From the NCBI GenBank assembly GCA_964035545.1, contig OZ037769.1, forward strand, positions 9,525,429-9,589,428: a stretch of DNA of 64,000 nucleotides. The letters run 5' to 3'. The translations under genes and the position numbers were made by a program. A model generated the notes under the pieces. That model made no database searches. It saw only the letters and a program-made list of their open reading frames with translations, and was not told the origin of the DNA. Source of the DNA: Bugula neritina. Taxonomy: Eukaryota; Bryozoa; Gymnolaemata; Cheilostomatida; Bugulidae. Positions 25,501-34,500 of the stretch are shown here, in pieces. The first letter of the stretch is position 1. Each line of letters starts with the position of its first letter.

Positions 25501-28500
25501 CCGAAAGAATTAATAATTATAAAGAATACGTTAATAAATTTTCGTGGGAAGGCGTTGAATTTCCCGCTACTAAAAAATCTATTGACGCTTTTGAAGAGGT
25601 TAATTCCGATTTTGGAATTAATGTATTTACGTGGGACGGTAAAACAATAAATTTATGGAAAAAAACTAAAAATCAGGGTAAAATTATAAATTTATTTTAT
25701 ATAAGCGACGACAAAAAAAGTCATTACGCTTATATTAAAAATTTAAATAAATTACTCGGTTCGCAAATAAATAAACGCGTTAGCGCTAAACATATTTGCG
25801 TAAATTGTATGAATTCGTTTCGATCTAACGAATCTTTAAAAAAGCATCAAGATTGGTGCTTAAAAAACGATAGCGTGACTACGACATTTCCAAAATTAGA
25901 AGATAAAATAAAATTTCAATCTAGTCACCATTGTCGTAGTATGAGAGTACCGTTTGTAATATATGCGGATTTTGAATGTTTTACTAAGCCTATACAAAGT
26001 TGTCAGCCTAATTCTCAAAAAAGCTATACTAACCAATATCAGCAACACGAACCATCGGGCTTCGGATATTATATCGTGAGCGTTACCGGCGAATGCGAAT
26101 ACAGAAGTTATACTAAACAATACGAAGACGAAAATATTGGTGAACAATTTATAGAATTATTAGAATTCGACATTAAAAACTTGTATAAAAAACATAAATT
26201 TTCTAAATCAATGGAAATTTCGACTAGCGAACAAAAGTCTTTCGAATTAGCCGAAAATTGTTATATATGCGAAGAAAAATTGGGTAATGACAAAGTGAGA
26301 GATCACTGCCACTTAACCGGAAACTATAGAGGAGCGGCTCATAGTAATTGTAATTTAAATTATAAAATTCCAAAATTTTATCCAATATTTATTCATAACT
26401 TGTCGGGTTACGATGCCCACTTATTCATTAAAAACTTAGGCGGTGAACTTTCGTGTATACCTAATACCGAAGAAAAATATATATCTTTTAGTAAAAAATT
26501 ATTAGTAGACGAATTTACCAATAATAAAGGTAAAAAAATTAAAGTTACGCGTGAAATTCGCTTTTTAGACTCGTATAAATTTATGAGTTCTAGTTTAGCG
26601 AGTTTAGTAGCGAATTTAAAACGCGATGACTTTAAACACTTGGGCAAATATTTTAAGGGAAAGCGATTAGACTTGGTATTAAGAAAAGGAGTATTTTCAT
26701 ACGATTATTTTAACAATATAAACGTATTGGATGAAAAATGTTTGCCGCCAAAAGAAAAGTTTTACTCGAGTCTAACCGAGCAAAGTATATCGGATGAGGA
26801 TTATAAACACGCTCAAAACGTTTGGCAGGAGTTTAATATAAAAACGTTTAGAGAATACCACGACTTGTATATGAAAGTTGACGTATTACAGCTAACCGAC
26901 GTTTTTGAAAACTTTAGAAACGTATGTTTAGAGCATTATAAGTTAGATCCGGCTTGGTATTATACAGCCCCTGGCTTATCGTGGGACGCCATGCTTAAAA
27001 CTACGGAATTAGAGCTAGACCCTATTACCAACGTTGAGCAGCTACTTTTCTTCGAAAAGGCTATTAGAGGCGGTGTAAGTATGATTAGTCATAGATACGC
27101 TAAAGCCAATAATAAATACATGAAAAATTATAACGCTAACGAACCTACTAGTTATATCACATATTTAGACGCCAACAATTTATACGGTTGGGCTATGTCT
27201 AAAAACTTACCCGTAGGTAATTTTAAGTGGCTAAGCGAAAAGCGGTGTCAGGAATTGGAAAAAAGTTTAAAATTTCCGCCTAGCTTTTTAGAAGTAGATT
27301 TAGAATATTCTAAAGAGCTACACGACTCGCATAAAGATTATCCTTTATGTCCGGAAAGAATAATAATTAACAAAGTAGAAAAATTAGTACCGAATTTAAA
27401 TGACAAAAAGAATTACGTCATACATTATAAAGCATTAGAACAATGCCTTATGTACGGCTTAAAATTAACGAAGATTCATAAAGGTATAACCTTTAATGAA
27501 TCTAATAAATTAGAAAAATATATAAAATTAAATACCAAACTAAGAACTTTAGCTAAGAGCGATTTTGAAAAAGATTTCTTTAAGCTAATGAACAATTCCG
27601 TGTTCGGTAAGACGATGGAAAATATACGTAATAGAGTTGACGTTAAATTAGTCACTAGCGAAAGCGAAGCTAAAAAATTAACGAATCAACCTAACTTTAA
27701 AAATTTTACTATATTTTCCGAAAATCTAGTAGCCGTTCATATGAATGTAGTAAAATTAAAGTTTGACAAGCCTATATATTTAGGCGCGGCAATTTTGGAT
27801 ATTAGTAAAACTCTAATGTATGACTTTCATTACGAGTATATTAAACCAAAATATAATAATAAAGCTCAGTTATTGTTTACGGATACGGATAGCTTAATGT
27901 ATCACGTAAAAACTAAAGACTTTTATAAGGATATATTACCAGACATTAAAAATAAATTTGACACTAGTAATTATCCTAACACTCACTCGTTACCAACGGG
28001 TATAAATAAAAAAGTAATAGGTATGTTTAAAGACGAAGCCGGCGGTAAACAAATAACTGAATTTGTAGGCCTAAGAGCTAAGTTATATTCTTACAAAATG
28101 GATGGTATGGAAGAGAAAAAATGTAAGGGTATTAATAAGACTACGCGTAATAATCGTATAACATTTGACGATTATAAAGAGTGTTTATTAACGCGGCGAG
28201 ATCAGCATAGAATAATGAACGTGCTGAGAAGTCATAAGCATACGATGTACGCCGAGACTATAAATAAAGTAGCTCTGTCGGCCGAAGATGATAAAAGAAT
28301 TATACTCGAAGACGGTATAACAACGGTTCCTTACGGTTATAATAAATGAGTATAAAGTTACCGAATAAAGCTTTATCAAATATTGAATTAGAGTTCGCGA
28401 TTAAAAAATTAAAAATACCTAATTTTAGAGGAGTATTTTCAAGAAACGATTTACCCAATAAACCACGTAAAAAAGAGTGCGGTATATTAAATTTAGACGA

Positions 28501-31500
28501 TTTAATGGGTAACGGTACTCATTGGGTAGCTTGGTATAAAAATAAAAATAAAAAATATTATTTCGATAGTTTCGGATTACATCCTCCTTTAGAAATAATG
28601 AAATATTTAAAACCACCTATATTTTATAATACGGAACGAGTACAAAAATTCGGTACCGTTATATGCGGACACTTGTGTTTATATTGGCTTAAAGAAATGT
28701 CTAAACGCGAGTCGCCTCAATTAATTATAAATAAATTACTTATATAAATGAATTCGGTATATATTTTTGGAAATTCGGCTAATATAATAAATGAACAACC
28801 GTATATTACGAATATTATAATTCCGTCAAAATTTACGTATTATTTAGAAGGATTTACTACTACATTAATTAAAGATTTTTTAGTCGATGAACCGATTGAA
28901 ATAACAGATATATTAATACAATTTTACGGTGAACAAGCTCATAATACTAAAAAACTTTATTGGACTGATAAGCGAATAGGCTTACATATTAGAAATAGTA
29001 CTGAATTATTTAATCCATCCAATGAAAATACTTTTTATGATATAAGCGGTAATGAACATAATCTTCCGTTTAGCGAAATAAACGCTAATAAAATTATTGA
29101 AGCTAATAAAAATTTTACATTATCAATGATATTATCAAAAACTTATCCTAGTCATAAACCTAGTAACATAATTTTAACCGATACTCCCGATAGCGAAATA
29201 ACCAATGCAGCATTACCTTTTCATTACGTAATAATAAAACTTTATTATAATTATAAATGAATATTTATAAATTTAATAAAATCGATATAACGACTAATAA
29301 AGCGTTTATTTCAGGTTTTATTAACGCCAATAAATTTTATTATTACGAAAATATTAATAGTTTTACAGTAGATTTAATTAACGATTATTTAGTAAATAAA
29401 CCAATTAAAATAACACACGCGTTAATACAATTTTATGGTGACCATTATACTTGGGCTAAAAAAAGAGTATTATATTGGACCGATAAAAAAATAGGTTTAC
29501 ATATTCGTAATAGTATAAATCCATTTGATGAATCTAAAGAAAATTTATTTTATACTATTAGCGGTGCCGAACATAACGTTCCGTATAGTAAAATAAATAT
29601 TAATAAAATTGTTAACGCTAATAATAATTTTTCGTTTACAATAGCTCTTTCGAGTGATTATCCAAGTCATAAACCCGATGACGTAATTTTAACCAATACT
29701 CCCACTAACGAAATACATACTCAATCATTACCTTTTTTTTGGGTATATTTTAAACTTTATTATAATAGCATTCATGAATAATCTACTAATAATTATTTTC
29801 TGTTAATGTTTACCCTAAAAACGTATAATTTTAAAACAATAAACTATCCTAAAACGTATAATTTCTAAAACTAATAAAGTAATAGGTACATGCATCCTGG
29901 GACAATTCCTAATACCAAAAACTTAACGAGAGAAAGATTAATACATTTTTTTTAAAAATTAATACTAAAAAATTAATAAAAATTATAATAGAGTAGTAGA
30001 GGGTGGATGCGTCCTGGGACAATCCCTGACACCGGAGAGTCGAAGACTCGACGGGGGAAGGGTTGTCTCAGGACCATCCACCCTCTACTACTCACATTGG
30101 TCAAAATATCAAGTAGATACATATATAATTCCTATATATGTCAAATCTACTGAAAGATAAAATGAAATCTGAGTTGTGTTTAATATTGTAAAAAAATTCT
30201 GCTGATTGGCATTATATGATATTCCCATTAAGTTTTAGGTAGCAATTGTTATTTCTGTGAGTGCATGGTGTGAAACAGCTGAAGTCTTGCTGGAATCAAT
30301 TACATTTGCTCAAAATTCTGTGGCTGCTTTATCGATGGTCCAGCTTTCCGTGCTAATGTCAATAACTGGCCCTTCTCTTGTCGCAAGGAAACTTTAACGT
30401 CTTTTTTCAAAGAACATAATAATTTGTTCAAGTCTTCATGATTACTGGGCTTTATACGGAAATTTGTTGCTTCTGGGTGGAGTTCATCTTCATCTATACC
30501 CAAGACTATGGCCACCTTCTCAGTAATGATCTCCTCCACTTTCTTCCGTTTTCTTTTCTTATAGCTCACATTACTGGATGGAATGATTTTTGCAGCTTTC
30601 AAGGGAAAAGCTCCCAATCCTGTCAATCCAGTGTTCAGTGTCTGTGCTTCTTTCTCAACTTAAAAAAATGCACCACCTTCAGTTTCCTGAAAGTATTCTG
30701 AGAGCTCAGCTATTTTAAAGCAATTAATTCACAGTTTCTCTCAGTTTCTACAGCTCAAAAGCGTAAAATTATACCAGGAGAGCTCCAAAAATCAGCCCAT
30801 CCAGTAAAGTGAACTATGGGAAAAGAAAACGGAATCGAGTGGAGGAGGTCATTACTGAGAAGGTGGCCACAGTCTGGGGTATAGATGAAGAGGAACTCTA
30901 CCCAGAAGCAACAAATGTCTGTATGAAGCCTAGTAATCATGAAGACTTCAACAAATTATTATGTTCCTTGAATATAGATGTGAAAGTTTCCTTGCGACAA
31001 GAGAAGGTCCAGTTATTGACATTAGCATGGAAAGCTGGACCATCGATAAAACAGCCACAGAATTTGGAGCAAACAATTACTTGGCCCAGCAAGCCAGAAA
31101 GAAAACTGCAAAGGGAATTCTCTTTGAACCAGGTGCTAAAGTTGGAAGACCATTCTCTCCACATCTAAAAGAAAAATTTGTAGATTTTTTCAGGATGATG
31201 AATATTATACTTTGCCTGGGGCAAATTACTGGCCTAATTAGGGTGAGGTTAGGACCATTCAGCTATATTTAGACACGATCTGTTTCAAAAGCTACAATTG
31301 TTTCCAGAATGCATTAACCCCCCCCTCTTGTCCACCTAATTTGGCCTATTATGTTCAGGGCCATAGCGCTTTATTTGAGCATGTTTTTAAAGCCACCCTT
31401 GCCTCAATTACTTAATGTAATTGATTCCAGCAAGACTTCAGCTGTTTCACACCATGCACTCACAGAAATAACAATTGCTACCTGAAACTTAATGGGTATT

Positions 31501-34500
31501 ATCATATAATGCCGATCGGCAATATTTTTTTACAATATTACGCACAAATCAGGTTTCATTGTAACATTTAGTAGATTTGACATAATATATAGGAATCATA
31601 TATTTTATCTACTTGATATTTTGATCAATATGAATAATAAAAAGTGTATGATCCCAAAATATTATGTTGAAAAATTGCATTTTGTTGATTTTCGTACGCA
31701 TACCATTTTTCCGTGCAATTTAAGTCAGGTTTGGACAATATAAGGACGTTCAAACATATGAATCTAGAAAATACACTAAATGACCTTACAGAAAATGTTT
31801 GTTTGAAAGATTTTACTGTATTCAAACATGGGGTTACATCCTTGTGAAGTCCGGTGAATTTTCACATTTTCTTCACTTTGGGTGTCTATATCTCGAAAAA
31901 TATTATTTTCAAAATTACACAAATTGAGGAGTATAGAGTCATCATAATCAACTATTTATGGATAAAAATTTATGGAAGTAAAAAAATAAACGCTTTTTAT
32001 GATGTGCCGAATATTCGAAATTTTTCAAAATTTACAAAAATTTGTCAATATTCAATGGCTTAGCATATATGCACACAAGGAATTCTGTAGTATGTGTTAT
32101 TACTAGTGCAAATTGATAGGTGTTATCAAATCACACAGCAAATTTTAAGGCTCAGTCTAGCAAAATGATTGAGATATGGACGTTTATAAATTGGTCTAAA
32201 AGTAAAAATCACAAATTTTTCTCAAAACTTTTCCCAACTTTTTTTCACGGAAGTAGTCATTTCTCAAAACATTTTTGTGTCAGGCCAGAAATATTCAAGA
32301 ATACTACTTAGGACATGTGTAGGTCCATTTGGTGTAAATATGAACAAAATATGAGACGCGAAGGCGTGGGCCATTTGTTGAGTTGACACGGAATAACCCA
32401 CGGTACAGAAAAAAGTGAAATCTGAGATCTACGAAATTACACCTGAGAACTTTTATGAAGTAAAATATTTTTATAATGTGGTCATACCACATCTACTTAA
32501 ACTCAACGAAGTATAGCTGAATTAATGCTTTTTTCCTAAACGAAAATATGAATGATATGCAGGATTTATTACTTTTACACATTTATCTCATACAGAATCA
32601 AGTAGTTGACTTTCATGAAAGCTCTAAGCTTATTGTAACCTACATAATAGTTAATCATCCTATGCTCTGGTATACATTGTCTTAAATTAATAGATGCAGG
32701 TAGTTGTGTAGAGTCAGTAAATCCTCACATTGCTCTCAACGGATCCTGCTTTGTATTCGGAACAAAGGACTACCATCAAGATCATGATGGCAGATGTGTA
32801 TCTTGGAATGAGGTTGGTATTTCAGGGTATTAATATATACATTTATAAATCTCAGACATAATGTTCTGCCACTCCAGTTATGATTTGTGCCTTTACAGCA
32901 ATATATCACTCTAGTTGTGCATTATACCTTTCCGATTATATACTATATTATTACATTGATTTATCATCAACAAGCCTATTTGTTGTAACGCTATTTTGAA
33001 TTTGGCTAATATTCTGAGTTTGCAAAACTAAATGATGTTTAAAACTCTGTTTTTAATTTAATAAAACCAATATTGACCATAAACTAGTAAATACACTATA
33101 TTTTTATAACATATCAATGCAAAACTAGTACATAAACGTTTTTTCGGCACCATAGTTTCAGTGATTAATTATGTTAATTCTAATAAATTGGTAACGGCTC
33201 AAATTTGTATTTGCAATGGTTATATAAATACATATGTGTGTGTGTATAATGTATATGCATATAAACATATATATAGTGGGGGTTTAATAAGCAGTAGATA
33301 AAAACTGCTCATCTTTTTTAACAAGAATAAAGAGCAGTTATGCAATTAATAAGTAAAGTAATTTGTAGGTGTTTTTAATTTGCAACTAATAGTTTCATGC
33401 TAATAGCATTAATCGGTATTTAAAAGAATTTTTTATGTAAGAATAGTTATGCGAACTTTTTTATTTGATTATTGTGCTGGTGGAGCTTAGTTCACATGAA
33501 TAATTTATAGCACAGAAATTCAACTAGTTGTATGAGGTAATGGTAAGGACGTGTCTGTATATATCCACAGTATTGCTCTAGAGACACATCTGTGCATTTA
33601 GGTGACTCAACTCAATGTCTATAATTTTAATTGTTATGTCTGTAGGAAAGACCTGGTCACCATCTTTTAAAATTTTGGACTACATACTGCAAAACAAGGG
33701 GGATAACCTGGCATGATGCCAACAGGAAGTGTATGGAGAAAGGTGGTATATTAGCAAAAGCTGACTCAAAGGTACGGAAATTAAACATACTTTGGTACTT
33801 TTCACCTGTGCATCTTTGGTGTATGTTAGCATGATTTGAGAAAAATATTGTTTATCAAGAGTTACTACTTTTGCTGTATAGGTAATGAAATAGTTTTTTC
33901 TATTTTCACATGTATCAGAGAAATGGTATATGTAAGATTATGGCACTTGTCAGGAGTTTTTGTTGATCATTATTTGGGCTCTTTATGTATGTACTGGCAC
34001 TAACATATAAATATAATTTTCAAATTTATAAATTTTAAAACAAATTAACTCATGTGGTTTTTGCTTATCATACGGCTATTTTTCAAATGATTTTCACTCA
34101 TTCAAGACTTACTAAAAACAACTATCAATGCTTAAATGTTAAAATTAATTGGTAATTTTACCTAAATTACCATGATCGCACAGCTGCTGCTGCTGCTGCA
34201 ATAAGTTTGTAAATATTCAACGGGTATGTCAATTACAATGTAATGTTCATGATAGGTATGAATTGTTAGACTAATATCTGGTTACATAAAGTTTCATTGG
34301 AATGGGCTGCAAGTACGCAAGCTATAGTTTGGTTCTAGTTTGTTAGTTGGAAATTTCTAGGTTCTAGGAAGTAGGCTGAACTTTTGAGCTGACTTTATAG
34401 GGTGTGCGGTCAAAATGGCACCAGTAAAAATGACACAGGTAATAATGGCACAAATGGAAAAGTAGGTAAAAATGGCGCACTGCTGTTAAATTTTCTCAAA

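Larger units (their letters stand above)
15899..30092. mobile_element. Complete Polinton/Maverick (14,194 bp), an endogenous virus-like element
   Basis: Starts AG and ends CT, as Polintons do, with inverted ends of about 290 bp and flanking CACATT. It holds 16 tightly packed ORFs. Five are the hallmark genes: packaging ATPase, integrase, major capsid, adenovirus-type protease and protein-primed DNA polymerase B; a penton-type minor capsid is also present. ORFs are often abutted as TAA-ATG or ATGA. GC rises slightly and codons such as GCG, CGA and ACG are commoner than in the host exons, consistent with foreign origin. Apart from one frame change in the polymerase region there are no stops, so insertion looks recent. 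The capsid genes suggest it could form virions (adintovirus-like), which is inference. Confidence 0.97.
15135..32399. mobile_element. Foldback DNA transposon that hosts the Polinton
   Basis: Ends match in inverted orientation: GGGTCATTCCGTGT at 15135 and, reversed, GGGTTATTCCGTGT at 32399. Candidate 4-bp target copies ATGG and ACGG flank it. The left arm is 15135-15898 continued at 30099-30600; the right arm is 30783-32399. The arms are near-identical over long stretches in opposite orientation. The left arm lacks about 350 bp present in the right arm (about 31075-31425). Without the Polinton the element would be about 3.07 kb. Each arm carries a diverged copy of the same protein fragment, both reading outward from the centre (see 30300 and 30809). 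It lies wholly inside an intron of the lectin gene. I cannot name its superfamily. Confidence 0.75.

Noticed and set aside
22799-26647. Minus-strand ORFs inside the Polinton plus-strand genes
   Set aside because: Each is antisense to a gene with clear motifs (capsid cluster, polymerase) and lacks the TAAATG start motif.
15899-30092. Integrated virophage or adenovirus instead of a Polinton
   Set aside because: Protein-primed polymerase B, retrovirus-like integrase with chromodomain, AG...CT ends and a 6-bp target duplication together define a Polinton; virophage and adenovirus genomes lack this combination.
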